From positions 1 to 64,000 of the forward strand of contig NZ_POUB01000004.1 in NCBI RefSeq assembly GCF_003236335.1: a stretch of 64,000 nucleotides of DNA. The letters run 5' to 3'. The position numbers and the translations under genes were made by a program. Positions 42,657 through 52,130 of the stretch are shown in pieces. The DNA is from Micromonospora deserti. Lineage in GTDB: Bacteria > Actinomycetota > Actinomycetes > Mycobacteriales > Micromonosporaceae. The notes beneath the pieces were generated by a model. It saw only the letters and a program-made list of their open reading frames with translations. It searched no databases and had not been told where the DNA came from. The stretch's first letter is position 1; every line of letters starts with the position of its first letter.

Positions 42657-43577
42657 TTACGCATTAGCCCGGCGGAGGCGTTCGGCTGCCTGCGCCCGCA
42701 GCGCATCGCCGCCCGCCAGCGTGCCACCGCGCAGTGCCATCTCCCGGGCGTTGTACGCAGCCATCCACAAGCTGGCCGCCCATGCGATCTCCAGCTCCAC
42801 GGCCGTGAACAAGCGCCCTCGAATGTCTTGATATGCCACCAGGAACGCCTCGGAGCTTTCGATCGGCGCCAGCGTGGGCGGCCCGGCACTGGCGAACGAC
42901 CCGCTCGCCGCTCCCACCAGCGCTGACTCCGGCTGCCACGCCAGGCTGTCCCAGTCGTGCACCGCCCACACCTGCCAACCCTGCCACCGCAGGTTCTGCG
43001 CCTCGAAGTCGGCGTGCCCGAGCACGCACGGCAAGCCGGCGGCCAGCAGCCGTCCCCGGGCCCGCTCAGCCGTCTCGACAATCTGCTCGGACACGACACT
43101 CTGGTCCCGGCTGCCGAGAAAGTCGATCGCCGGCCACACCCCAGAATCGGTGTGGTCCCAACGCACCCAGGGCGGATTCGGCAGCGGCGGCGCGACAGCC
43201 ACGCCGGCAAGTTCGGCCATCAGCCGGGCGAACACCTCCGCGCAGCGCAAGGCTATGTCCGGCGAGTCCCCCCGCAACACCTCACCGCCGGGCCGGTACT
43301 CCTCGGCATGCACGGCCAGCGCACCGACACCGACCACCGGCGTGAGCGGCCGGGCACACGGAAACCCGCGCTCGGCCAGCCGGGCCTGCGCCGCGACACA
43401 CGACGCGGCCCGGCCGTCGTCGGCGCGCGCCTTGACCACGACGTCCCTGCCACCGGCCAACCGCAGACCGAACACCATCGAGACCTGTTGCGACTGGAAC
43501 AGCACGCCGGCGGGTTCGCCGCCCAGATGGTCAAGACACCAAGCCGGCAACCAGTCCGGCAGCTCGTCCAACGGCAC
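42657..43577 (-). CDS. APH-family phosphotransferase (aminoglycoside/choline kinase-like)
   Basis: 306 aa, intact, GTG start. Kinase-like fold: VSMVFGLRLAGGRDVVVKAR (ATP-site Lys), the Brenner motif PCVLGHADFEAQNLRW (HxDxxxxN), and the metal-binding Asp in VWAVHDWDSLAW. The family includes aminoglycoside phosphotransferases, macrolide kinases and choline/homoserine kinases, and this sequence alone does not choose between them. It ends 30 bp from an IS1634 remnant and has no operon partner, so it may be part of a mobile resistance or salvage cargo. Confidence 0.85.
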   Translation of the reverse strand: MPLDELPDWLPAWCLDHLGGEPAGVLFQSQQVSMVFGLRLAGGRDVVVKARADDGRAASCVAAQARLAERGFPCARPLTPVVGVGALAVHAEEYRPGGEVLRGDSPDIALRCAEVFARLMAELAGVAVAPPLPNPPWVRWDHTDSGVWPAIDFLGSRDQSVVSEQIVETAERARGRLLAAGLPCVLGHADFEAQNLRWQGWQVWAVHDWDSLAWQPESALVGAASGSFASAGPPTLAPIESSEAFLVAYQDIRGRLFTAVELEIAWAASLWMAAYNAREMALRGGTLAGGDALRAQAAERLRRANA

Positions 43578-43875
43578 ACTCAGGACTGTGCCATAGGCAC
43601 CGAACGACCTGGATTAGTGCGCAGTTCCTGCTTTCGCGAACCGGAAACATGCAGGTCACAACCCCAAGCCGGCCCAGAACCCAGAATGGTGAGCCAAGTC
43701 GGGTTCCACATGATCTCGTGCTAGGCCCTCGCCAGCGATGAGTTTCAGTAAACCCGAAGTTCTGTCGACTCCGCCTGAAGAGGTTGAGCCGGTGCCGACA
43801 AATTCGTTGAGGTATGAGGCGGTGACCTTGGCCGTGGTGGGACCCAGCACCGCAAGGCCACGCCCTACCACACAA

Positions 43876-44892
43876 CTAGCTCAGAGGGTGCGGCTCATTG
43901 GTAAGCGCCGACAGAGCGGCGGCAATCTCCTGCAACGTCGCTCGCACGTAGGTAGCCGTAGTGCCAGCATCACCGCCACCTTCCGAATGACCGGCGTAGG
44001 CCCGTGCGATGGCATAACCAAAGTTCCGTTCCACCCATGTCAACGTTGTGTGACGCAACCAGTGTGCTGATCTGTTGCACGTAAGCCCAGGGTAAGTGCT
44101 CGCCGATCCGCACCCACAGATAGTCGTAACGCCGGTACGTAATGGGCTGCCCACTCCGGTAGCGCAGCAGCTGGCCCGTCTCCGTCGCACCCCGCTCCTC
44201 AGCATGCCGCTGCAGATAGCGCATCAGCGTCGGGGAAGCTGGTTGCCACCGCATCGTGTCCCCCTTCTCCCTAAGCAAGATCAGACATTGGTCCGGGTCC
44301 AGATCGACCGGACGAAGCGCCAGCGCCCCACCGCGCCGACACGCCGTTTCGGTGTGCAGCCGCAACAGCAAGGTGTCGAGCGCTGGATCGTCGCCTGTGC
44401 TGGCTGCGGCCTCGTTGATCTCGGCCAGCCGCGTGTCCGCCACCGCTCGGCGCGTGCTTGGCAAACGTCGCGGCTTCGCCACCTTCAATGCGGGGTTGTC
44501 CGAAGCGGCGATGAACCCATCAGCGACTGCTCTCTTGTAGAGACAACGCAAGGCGGCAATAAGGTGCTCCGCCGCGCTTCGGCCTCCACGGGCATTCGCC
44601 GAGCCACAACGTGCGTCTTGACGAACTCCGCCAGCTGCTCGATCTCCGATGGTGTGGGCTCGTCGAGCCTTCGCTGCCCCCAATGCTCCACCACACGCTT
44701 CCAGTAGGAGCCGTAGGCACGCCGCGTACCTGCCGTGACCGCAGCCGCCACCACAGGGACGTACTCTGCGAAAGTCGGCGACGGAGGCCGAGCCACGGCA
44801 GCCTCCAAGAGATCAGCAGGCGAGATTCCCATTCGAGCAAGAAGCAGCCGCGCCGCGTCCAGCTCAGCACTATTCGCTGCGGCATCACTCAT
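43876..44892 (-). pseudogene. tyrosine recombinase/integrase with two frameshifts
   Basis: Start ATG 44892 overlaps the stop of the AbrB-like gene. N-terminal part: SAELDAARLLLARMGISPAD, AGTRRAYGSYWKRVVEHWGQ, EIEQLAEFVKTHVVARR. After a shift near 44590: HLIAALRCLYKRAVADGFIA, LLLRLHTETACRRGGALALR (catalytic Arg). After a second shift near 44080: THWLRHTTLTWVERNFGYAI, ARAYAGHSEG (HxxR, His), ATYVRATLQEI (Tyr). All catalytic residues exist but in three frames. A matched unit with the AbrB-like gene. Confidence 0.82.
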
Positions 44893-45220
44893 GCTCGCCC
44901 CCGAATACAGCTTCGTGGGCCTGCGCAATCATCTCGTCGAGCTTTGCCGGCGGGTAAACCACCAGACGCCCGCTGGCTGGTTCGGCCACGATGAACACGC
45001 GATCGCCGGCGGCGAGGCCGCACCAGTGACGAACCACCGCCGGCAGCCGGACGTGACCTTCCTTTGCCACCTTGAAGACGCCCTGTTGATCGGCCGACAC
45101 CACGATCAACCCGCGGCGCTCCCGGATGCTCAAACGCAGCCCGGGAACCCACTGAAGCACCTTCATGGCCGCCCGATCAGCGATTTGACCATGCGCGTTC
45201 AGCGTGACCAGGCCGTAGAC
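44885..45220 (-). CDS. SpoVT/AbrB-like DNA-binding protein, N-terminus uncertain
   Basis: About 111 codons can be followed (VYGLVTLNAHGQIADRAAMK; WVPGLRLSIRERRGLIVVSA; GVFKVAKEGHVRLPAVVRHW; CGLAAGDRVFIVAEPASGRL). Two AbrB-type swapped-hairpin units are suggested, the second (VRLPAVVRHWCGLAAGDRV) being clear. No good start exists upstream of 45220, where the sequence changes into an MFS fragment; the first usable ATG is 45166. Its TGA lies inside the start of the integrase gene, so the two form one unit, perhaps a regulator of its recombinase. Confidence 0.65.
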   Translation of the reverse strand, partial: VYGLVTLNAHGQIADRAAMKVLQWVPGLRLSIRERRGLIVVSADQQGVFKVAKEGHVRLPAVVRHWCGLAAGDRVFIVAEPASGRLVVYPPAKLDEMIAQAHEAVFGGEHE

Positions 45221-45272
45221 AGCTAGGCGGCTGGGGGGACGGCAAGACTCGGGAGCGGTAGCGGAGGCCGCC

Positions 45273-45454
45273 TCATCGCCGCCCCGGAGGAGCGAGCAGC
45301 AGCACCGGCGCGATCTCGGCGGCGACCATGCCGGCGACGCCGAGTCCGGAGCCGGTGAGGTCGAGGATGAGCAGACTCGACGCGTCGTGTTGAACGCATC
45401 GCCCCACGCGGAGACGGTCCGGGCCGCATCACGGCGTCGACCATTACGGCCCAT
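45273..45454 (-). pseudogene. MFS transporter, N-terminal fragment
   Basis: From ATG 45454: RRDAARTVSAWGDAFNT, then after a one-base shift SSLLILDLTGSGLGVAGMVA and AEIAPVLLLAP, the first helices of an MFS_3-type exporter, ending in TGA. Everything after helix 2 is absent. It abuts the 5' end of the AbrB-like gene. Confidence 0.6.
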
Positions 45455-45518
45455 GCTCCGCTTACCGACGCTGACTTCAGCATGGGCCGGCAAGGTCGAC
45501 GTTGGGGCGGGTGGTGGG

Positions 45519-45857
45519 TCAGGCGGCAGCCATCTGCCGGCAGGCCTGCGCAGCGCGGCGGCACGCCTGGGCGCACTGGCGCATGATCTCGTCGTCGTAG
45601 CGTTCGCATTCTGTCGCGCACGCGTCACACAGATCCGCGCAGGCCTGGCAGAGTTGCTGGTAGTTCGCGGCGCGGGCCAGTGATGGCAGGCAGGCCATGC
45701 AGGCGTCCGCGCAGGACAGGCACAGTCGAATGCAGGCGAGCATCTGAGGGTCAGCCTGCTGGGTACAGTGGTCGGCGCAGGTGTGGCAAGCGATCGCGCA
45801 TTCGGTGCAGGCGTCGATACACTCCCGGGTCTGTTCCGGAGCCAACGTGGAAGTCAT
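45519..45857 (-). CDS. four-helix-bundle copper-binding protein (Csp/DUF326 type)
   Basis: 112 aa from ATG 45857, with GAGG about 10 bases upstream; an ATG at 45866 is also in frame. It is Cys-rich in CxxxC/CxxC spacing along helices: CIDACTECAIACHTCADHC, CIRLCLSCADACMAC, CQACADLCDACATECER, CAQACRRAAQACRQM. This is the pattern of Csp-type proteins, which store many Cu(I) ions in a four-helix core. No signal peptide, so a cytosolic Csp3-like role is likely. A possible CsoR-type site lies upstream at 45893. Confidence 0.9.
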   Translation of the reverse strand: MTSTLAPEQTRECIDACTECAIACHTCADHCTQQADPQMLACIRLCLSCADACMACLPSLARAANYQQLCQACADLCDACATECERYDDEIMRQCAQACRRAAQACRQMAAA

Positions 45858-45892
45858 GAAGATCATCCCCTCTTCCCGGCGGTCGGCTCGAT

Positions 45893-45907
45893 ATACCCCT
45901 TTCGGGG
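45893..45907. promoter_or_regulatory. possible copper-responsive (CsoR-type) operator
   Basis: ATACCCCTTTCGGGG, with CCCC/GGGG arms around TTTC, resembles the TACCC-N-GGG half-sites bound by CsoR/RicR-type repressors. It is 36 bp upstream of the Csp gene start. The match is short and could be chance in GC-rich DNA. Confidence 0.35.
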
Positions 45908-45988
45908 CCCGGCATGCGGAGACGTGATCAACATCGTCGAGTCGAGCTGGCCCGTCTCGCAGCGGCGCCTGGCAGCAGTCGCACCGGT

Positions 45989-46693
45989 TTACGTCCTGAC
46001 CGGTTCCGCCTTCGCCTGACGGTGCCTGGTCAGCGCGGTTTCGGCCTCGTCGCGTACCAGAACGCCGAGCAGTCGACCGTCCGAGCTGGTGACCGGGATC
46101 GTGTCGACGTGACGGTGCCGCATGCGTGCCGTCAGCGCTTCGACCTCCTCACTCGGGCGGACGGTCGTGGAGCCAAAGGTCATCGCCTCCTCTGCGGTGG
46201 CCTGGTCCGGGGCATGCCGCAGCGCCTGGTGGCGGAGCACGCCCTGCACGACGCCGTCCTCGAGGACGACGCACGAGTCCGGTTCGTCGAGCCTGCGGCG
46301 GATGTCGGCGAGTCGCTCGTCCAAGCGGCAGGTTGGCGCGTCACGCCACATCACCTCGCCGACCATCAGCGCTTCGCCTTCGTGCGGCAGCCCGTAGGAC
46401 AGCCAGTCCATCTTCCCAGCGACGTAGTGGTACACCCGTGGGAAGCCGAGACGGCGTAGCCGCACCGCCGCGCGAGGGCTCATGTCGCACTCCGTGTCGT
46501 GGCAGTAGACGATGACCGGACGGCTCTGGTCGAGCACCGCCGCGCTCTCGGCGCTGAGCTGCTTCAACGGCAGGTTCACCGCGTCGGGCAGGTGAGCCCA
46601 GTCATACTCCGGGCGCGGCAGCACCTCCACCACCTGGGCATGTTCCTGCCGGACCAACCGCTGAACACCGTCCCGATCAATCCTATCGGCCAT
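45989..46693 (-). CDS. rhodanese-CBS domain protein
   Basis: 234 aa from ATG 46693 with GGAG upstream. Residues 1-105 are a rhodanese domain (VVEVLPRPEYDWAHLPDAVN; RPVIVYCHDTECDMSPRAAV with the active Cys in YCHDTECDMS). Residues 110-225 are a CBS pair (MVGEVMWRDAPTCRLDERLA; RHRHVDTIPVTSSDGRLLGV; LVRDEAETALTRH). A cytosolic sulfurtransferase-like protein with a ligand-sensing CBS module. It follows the copper protein on the same strand, so both may serve metal or thiol stress, which is inference. Confidence 0.85.
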   Translation of the reverse strand: MADRIDRDGVQRLVRQEHAQVVEVLPRPEYDWAHLPDAVNLPLKQLSAESAAVLDQSRPVIVYCHDTECDMSPRAAVRLRRLGFPRVYHYVAGKMDWLSYGLPHEGEALMVGEVMWRDAPTCRLDERLADIRRRLDEPDSCVVLEDGVVQGVLRHQALRHAPDQATAEEAMTFGSTTVRPSEEVEALTARMRHRHVDTIPVTSSDGRLLGVLVRDEAETALTRHRQAKAEPVRT

Positions 46694-46699
46694 GTTCTA

Positions 46700-47560
46700 T
46701 CTCCGTCACGTCTACCCGATTTCCCCCCGTCCGATCACCGAAACCGCCGGCATGGGCCGAGACAGGCGCAGGTCGGGTAGCTGTGCAATGACGAGCCACG
46801 GCACGACAAGCTGCCTCGCCCGGAACCGCCGGCGTGGCGGCCGCAGCGGGTGATCACCCCCCGCCTCCGGATCGGGGCGGCGCGGCGTGCGTGACCGGCC
46901 TGGAGAGCTGGCCTTCGATCCACTAGCCTCAACGACCGCCCAACCGCCGGGTGACGCACGCGACCGGCCGGCTCCGCCCCCGCCCCTGAGCTGGGGTGGC
47001 GATGATCCACACGGCCTGCGCACCGGTGATCGTCGGGACCCGGGGTGGCGTGGACGGCCAGGGCGGCCGACATCGCGTTCCTGCCTGACCAGTTCTGCAC
47101 AGAGAGCCCCACGGCATGACGACCGCCCAGTCCCACGGGCAGCACCACGCCGGCCCGACCTCGCCGGCGCAGCGGATTAGCACAGACCGACCTCGTCCAG
47201 TGCCGTGATCTTCTGCACTGACGCCCGCACGGGTCGGCTGCCCGCCGCTGCGGTTTCAAACCGGCTGCTGGGCCGCCGTCGCCGTGGTCGCCGCACCCGC
47301 TGACTGGGCCGCCTACTTCCTCAGTGGCAGGCCCAGACCCGCGTCTAGGGCCTGTGTCGAAGTCGACCACAGCCATTCGTTGATGGAGGCCCGGCGCACG
47401 GATCCCCTCAGACCATGACCGTTGTGCCGGCTGGCCTACCCTTTCGCCGTCACAGACCAGCGGCGGGCCAGCGCTGTTGCTGTAAGGAAGGCCGCGAGGA
47501 CAATCGCCGCCTCGGTCACAATCACGAGCGGGGTGAGCGGGAAGTTGAGCGACCAGCCGA
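46700..47560. other. about 860 bp without a supported gene
   Basis: Long open frames exist on both strands but none shows a conserved motif or a consistent start. A minus-strand stretch near 46930-47180 is moderately hydrophobic and could be a decayed membrane protein. The region lies between the rhodanese-CBS gene and an IS701-type remnant. Confidence 0.4.
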
Positions 47561-47565
47561 AACCG

Positions 47566-48289
47566 GTCGGGAGCTGCCTGTCGCGGTCGGGATCCGCTGG
47601 TTGCGGGGTACGGCCAGGACGTAGCCCATCCTGCGCCGCTGGAGCCAGGCCCGGAACTTAGAATCCTACCCGTATGCCTCGTCCGCGGTGACCCACCGCG
47701 CCGGCAGGCCCGCCGTGATGGCGCGTTCGAGCATCCGCAGGCCAAGCGCGGGCTTCGTGGCGAACCCGACGCTCGCCGCGATGCCGGCCTCCTCGCGGGG
47801 GCGGGGTCGTCGCACCACCTGCGGGGCAGATGCAACTCCCGGTCGATCAGGGGTGCGCCCTTGCGGGCTGGCATAGGCCAGGAACACCCCGAGCTGGCAA
47901 TTCTCCGTCCGTCCGGCCGTTCCGCAGTACTGACGCTGCACTCCGGCAGACTTGATCCCCTTCTTCAGGAAGCCGGTCTCGTCGACGATCAGCACCCCGT
48001 CGTCGTAGCCGAGGTGCTCCCTCACGTAGGCGAACAGGTCGTCACGAACAGCGTCCGGCGCCCACGCCGACCGGTTGAGCAGCCGCTGCATCCGGTCCGG
48101 CGTCGCGTCACCGGCCGCCTCGGCCAGGGTCCAGCCGTTCTTGCTCGCCAACGGCGACAACAATCCGACGAGATAGCTCAGCGCCTGCCGGCGCGGTTCC
48201 GCACGCCCGAACCGGTGCGCGAACCGCGCCAGTAGATCATCCAGACCCGCCCGCCACCCGACAATCTCATCGACCAACACAAGCGCGAC
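47566..48289 (-). mobile_element. IS701-type transposase remnant (nonsense codon and frameshifts)
   Basis: N-terminal part: VDEIVGWRAGLDDLLARFAH, RFGRAEPRRQALSYLVGLLS, NGWTLAEAAGDATPDRMQRL, DGVLIVDETGFLKKGIKSAG (catalytic Asp) and QYCGTAGRTENCQLGVFLAY. Then LIDRELHLPRRW appears in a second frame, and GLRMLERAITAGLPARWVTA, DEAYG returns to the first. A TAG at 47666 replaces the expected Gln (CAG), after which DSKFRAWLQRRRMGYVLAVP continues in frame. Clearly inactive. Confidence 0.8.
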
Positions 48290-48456
48290 AGCTTGCCCGC
48301 CCCGGCGCTGGCCACAACAGACAGACAGTGCGACCACGCAACCCATCCGTCGAATAGCATCGACATCCGCAGCTGCGTGGCCGGTGCAACCCGGACGTCG
48401 ATCACGCCGATGAGCTGCCGAAACTTCAGATCAGGCAAGTGCGGCTGGAGTACTAG

Positions 48457-50013
48457 TAGTGCTTTGTTAGGTCGTTGTGGCGTGTCGCTTGTAGGAGCGT
48501 CGTGCTGGTGTTTGGGTTCGGTGTGTGGATGAGCGGGAACTCGCTCGGGTACGGGCGCGGTTGGAGGACTTCGCGGCAGGGGTGTTCGCGGGGTTGCGGC
48601 GGTCGGATCAGCGCGCGACTGGTCTGCGGTATCTGCGCGGGCTGATGCTGGACGGCCGGCGCAAGTCGATGCAGCCGATGGCCGAACGGCTCGGGGTCGA
48701 TCACCAGCAGTTGCAGCAGTTCCTGACCTCGTCCACGTGGGATGTCGCCGGTGTGCGGCGACGGTTGGCGACGGCCGCGATCGACGTGGTGGTGCCTCAG
48801 GTGTGGGTGGTGGATGACACCGGGTTTCCCAAGGACGGCAAGGCTTCTGCGTGTGTGGCGCGGCAGTACTCCGGCACGCTCGGCAAGGTCGCCAACTGCC
48901 AGATCGCCGTCAGTGTCCACGCGGCGACCGACGCCGCCTCGGCGGTGCTGAACTGGCGGCTGTTCGTGCCGGAGTCCTGGGACGACAGCTGCGTGCCCGG
49001 CCCGGACGGCAAGCCTGCGAACGCCCACGCCCGCAGGCTGCGCCAGCAGCCGGTCACCCGCGACCAGGCCGGGGCGAAGAAACCACACCCGCGCGTGCAG
49101 GTGCCGCCTGCCGAGCAGATCGACCAGATCCGCCGGCGACGCACGGCGTCGAAGGTCCCTGACGCCGAGCGGTACCGACCCAAGTGGCTGATGGCCCTGG
49201 AAATGCTCGACGAGTTGGCCGCATGGGGGCTACGCCCGCCGCTGCTGACCGCCGACGCCGGCTACGGCCAGGTCGCGGAGTTCCGTCAGGGCCTGACCGA
49301 ACGCGGCATCAGCTACATCGTCGCGACCACCTCGAGCACCACCGCTCAACCCGGCGACGCCCAGCCCGTCGAGGTCCCCTACGCCGGAGTCGGTAAGTAC
49401 CCCACACCGAAGTACCCCGACCCGGCTCGCAGCCTGAAGGACCTGACCCTCGCCCATGGCGCCGAACGCGACGCGCCTGGTGCGCTGGCGTGCCCGGCTA
49501 CCCGCACCTGAGCGCGCCCCGGACCGGCCTGTCGGCCAGCTGTCCGGGCACTTCTTCGCGCTGCGGGTGCGTCCCGCCGGCCGGGCCATCCAACGCGGAC
49601 CGCACCGCGGTGACGACGGTGTCCTGCCCGAATGCTGGCTGCTCGTGCAGTGGCCTCCCGGCCAGGACGAGCCCAGCGACTACTGGCTGTCCGACCTGCC
49701 CGCCGACACACCACTGACCGAACTGGTCCGCCTGGCCAAGAGCCGCTGGCGCGTCGAGCACGACTACCGCGAACTCAAAACCGCCCTTGGGCTCGACCAC
49801 TTCGAAGGCCGCTCCTGGATCGGCTGGCACCGCCACGTCACCCTCGCCGCAGCCGCCCAACTGTTCCTCACCCAACTACGGCTCACACGCCCAAAAGCAA
49901 CGGGGCAGACCTGAGCCTGTACGCCGTCCTGCGGCAACTGCAGTACCTACTCGCGACCTGGCTCGGGTTCTGCCCCCTCTGCCGCCAACTCGTCCCAACC
50001 TAACAAAGCACTA
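48457..50013 (+). mobile_element. complete IS701-type insertion sequence, 1557 bp
   Basis: Perfect 16-bp terminal inverted repeats, TAGTGCTTTGTTAGGT at 48457-48472 and its complement at 49998-50013. The direct repeat CTAG flanks both ends (48453-48456 and 50014-50017), the 4-bp target duplication typical of IS701 elements. It carries one transposase gene, frameshifted once. It has inserted into older IS debris: an IS3-type fragment lies on the right. Confidence 0.88.
48525..49914 (+). pseudogene. IS701-type transposase, one frameshift
   Basis: From GTG 48525: ARVRARLEDFAAGVFAGLRR, GLMLDGRRKSMQPMAERLGV, VPQVWVVDDTGFPKDGKASA (catalytic DD), QYSGTLGKVANCQIAVSVHA and RPPLLTADAGYGQVAEFRQG. This frame runs to 49511 with a foreign end. 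From about 49456 the correct sequence is in the next frame: SDYWLSDLPADTPLTELVRL, AKSRWRVEHDYRELKTALGL (catalytic Glu), DHFEGRSWIGWHRHVTLAAA, ending at 49914. One indel therefore splits an otherwise full-length protein of about 460 aa, inside an element with intact ends. Confidence 0.85.
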
Positions 50014-50017
50014 CTAG

Positions 50018-50217
50018 GATGAGGTCGGTGTTGCACCGATCGGAGGTCTTCCAGCCCACGATCCGGTTGGAGAACGCGTCGCGGACCGCGGCCAGCCACA
50101 GCACACCCTGCCCGGTGACGATCCGGGTGGCGTCGGCCACCCACAGCCGGTTCTGGGCGTCGGCGGTAAAGTTCCGGTTGACCAGGTCCGGCCGCACCCG
50201 ATACCACCACGTGGACC
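50018..50217 (-). mobile_element. IS3-family orfB (rve) fragment
   Basis: Reading leftward: RVRPDLVNRNFTADAQNRLW, VADATRIVTGQGVLWLAAVR, DAFSNRIVGWKTSDRCNTDL, the first part of an IS3 integrase core with catalytic Asp in WVADAT. It is cut on the left by the IS701-type insertion at 50017 and on the right by a tyrosine recombinase fragment. Confidence 0.75.
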
Positions 50218-50646
50218 GGTCGCCGCGACCACACCCTGCTACTCATCGCCGTCCACACAGGATTGCGCAACGCCGAACTTGCCAGTCTGAAGATCCAGGA
50301 CCCACCTCGGGACCGGTGCACACATTCGCTGCCACGGCAAGGGCCGCAAGGACCGCTGTACTCCACTGAACCGGCCCGCTACAACGGCGCTGCGCACCTG
50401 GCTACAAGAATGCGGCGGGCAACCATCCGACCCGCTGTTCCCGACCCGCCGTGGCACCCCGCTCAGCGCAGACGCTGTCGAACACCTCGTCGGCAGACAC
50501 GCCCAGAACGCGCCACGGCCTGCCCGTCGCTGAGTGGCAAGAAGGTCACCCCGCACACCCTGCGCCACTCCACCGCGATGGCACTCCTGCACGGCGGTAT
50601 CGACATCACCGTGATCACCCTGTGGCTCAACCACGAATCAACCGCT
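50218..50646 (+). pseudogene. tyrosine recombinase fragment, several frameshifts
   Basis: TGRRDHTLLLIAVHTGLRNA and ELASLKIQD contain the first catalytic Arg. In a second frame the sequence continues CHGKGRKDRCTPLNRPATTA, LRTWLQECGGQPSDPLFPTR, DAVEHLVGRHAQNA. Back in the first: KKVTPHTLRHSTAMALLHGG, IDITVITLWLNHES (HxxR and His). The N-terminus and the final Tyr region are missing. Confidence 0.75.
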
Positions 50647-50733
50647 GCTGCTCACCCGGAGCCTGCGGCACGCCCGACCGACGCCGCCGCCAGCGGCCGT
50701 CGCCGCGCCGGCGGCGCCCGCCGGCAGGTGACT

Positions 50734-50839
50734 CGGGCGTGGCTGTTATGTCTTGCCGATCAAGCGCGCCGTCCGCAAGGCAGAAGCCCTCGACGCGGGT
50801 GACATCGCGACCGTGAGCGTCGAGCTCATCCACGCGTGA
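50734..50839 (+). pseudogene. C-terminal fragment resembling a DUF1905 protein
   Basis: About 33 codons: GCYVLPIKRAVRKAEALDA, then GDIATVSVELIHA and TGA. The pattern (LPIK-AVR-A ... GD-V-V-L) is that of small DUF1905 barrel proteins. Only the tail remains, beside the recombinase fragment. Confidence 0.45.
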
Positions 50840-51036
50840 CAACGGCGAGAGCCCGCGTCAGCTCATGATCAGCGGCCTGGTCGGGCGTGTGCCAACCGGA
50901 CCGATGCCCGACCAAGCCGGGTAGCGACGGCGCATTACTGCGCCGCCGCCCCATCAGAACCGGACGTACCCGAGCACCACCGACGGATAGTCCTTTGCGC
51001 ATCGAGCGGCAAGCGGTTGTGCGGCATCATCGAGGC

Positions 51037-51201
51037 GTGGCGAACCTGTTGCAGCGTTGGCGACAACGGGCTGAGACGATTCGGAAACTCCGTGCGCTGA
51101 GGGATTGTCCCGCGTGCGGCCACTCGTGGATGGAGCACGGCTTCGGCAATGACGTTGTTAGCGGACAGCATGATCTCCCCGCTCATGGTCAGGAGACATG
51201 A
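51037..51201 (+). CDS. small zinc-ribbon-like hypothetical protein, possibly truncated
   Basis: 54 aa from GTG: LLQRWRQRAETIRKLRALRD, CPACGHSWMEHGFGND, ending HGQET. The CPxCGHSWxEH motif suggests a small metal-binding knuckle. The C-terminus runs up to the boundary of the IS21-type element, so it may be cut. No family recognised. Confidence 0.4.
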   Translation: MANLLQRWRQRAETIRKLRALRDCPACGHSWMEHGFGNDVVSGQHDLPAHGQET

Positions 51202-51260
51202 CACACTGGCGGACACTGAAACTCCCCCGGGACTTCTTGGTGTCCATGAGAGGGCAGGGC

Positions 51261-52081
51261 TCAGGTAAGAGCGACGACGCCGTTGCCGTTGGTGGCTTCT
51301 GACAGCCGATGACTGTCGCCTGTGGTGACGACAACGTGGGCGTGGTGGAGGAGTCGGTCGACGGTGGCGGTGGCGAGGGTCTTCGGCATGATCTCGTCGA
51401 ATCCGGAAGGGTGGAGATTCGAGCTGACGGCCAAACTGCGGCGTTCGTAGGCGGCGTCCACCAAGCGGTAGAAGCCCTCTGCCGCGTCCGGAGAGACCGG
51501 AAGGAGGCCGATGTCGTCGACGATGACCAGGTCGGTGCGGGTGATGCGGGTGAAGGCCTTGCTGATCGAGTCGTCGACGCGGTGGCGGCGGACTAGCCCG
51601 CCGAGGTCTTCGATGGTGAACCAGGCGACCGTCATCCCGGCGTCGATGGCTGCCTGGCCTAGGGCTTCAGTGAAGTGGCTCTTGCCTGTGCCCGACGGCC
51701 CGCAGACGCAGAGATTCTCCCGGCGGCCGATCCACTCCAGCGTCCGCAGGGAGCTCTGGGTGGGAACGGGGATGGAGGAGGCCTGCTCGTTCCAGATGTG
51801 GAAGGTCTTGCCGGGGGGAAAGCGGCCCGCTGCCTGCGGGTGCGCAGGTTGGAGGCGGCGCGTCCGGCTGCTTCCTCGGCCAACAGCACACGGACAACCT
51901 CGGCGGGATCCCAGCGTTGGGCCTTCGCGGTGGGGATGACCTCGGCCATCGCCCGGCGGATGTGGGGCAGCTTCAGGGTCTTCGTCAACGCGATCGCTTC
52001 GTCGAAGGCGACCCCGGAGAGCGCGGCCGTCGCGGAGGCGGGGGCCTTCAGTCGGGGTGGGGCGGAGATCTCGACCGTCAT
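51261..52081 (-). pseudogene. istB: IS21-family helper ATPase IstB, one frameshift
   Basis: From ATG 52081: SGVAFDEAIALTKTLKLPHI, RRAMAEVIPTAKAQRWDPAE, VVRVLLAEEAAGRAASNLRT. The frame shifts near 51820, after which ENLCVCGPSGTGKSHF (Walker A) and AAIDAGMTVAWFTIEDLGGL continue, with TDLVIVDDIGLLPVSPDAAE (Walker B) and a TAA-type end at 51261. IstB is the DnaA-like regulator of target choice for IstA. Non-functional as read. Confidence 0.85.
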
Positions 52082-52130
52082 GCTGTCTGCTCGTTTCTGT
52101 AGTGCTTCAGTGTGTGTTCGTGGTGCCGGG

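Noticed and set aside
43656-43871. Short minus-strand frame (TAKVTASYLNEFVGTGSTSS)
   Set aside because: No start signal, no family match, and it lies in the gap between the APH-like kinase and a decayed integrase; too weak to call.
46735-47874. 380-codon open frame on the minus strand
   Set aside because: It merges a piece of the IS701 remnant in a wrong frame with unrecognisable sequence and has no consistent start or domain.
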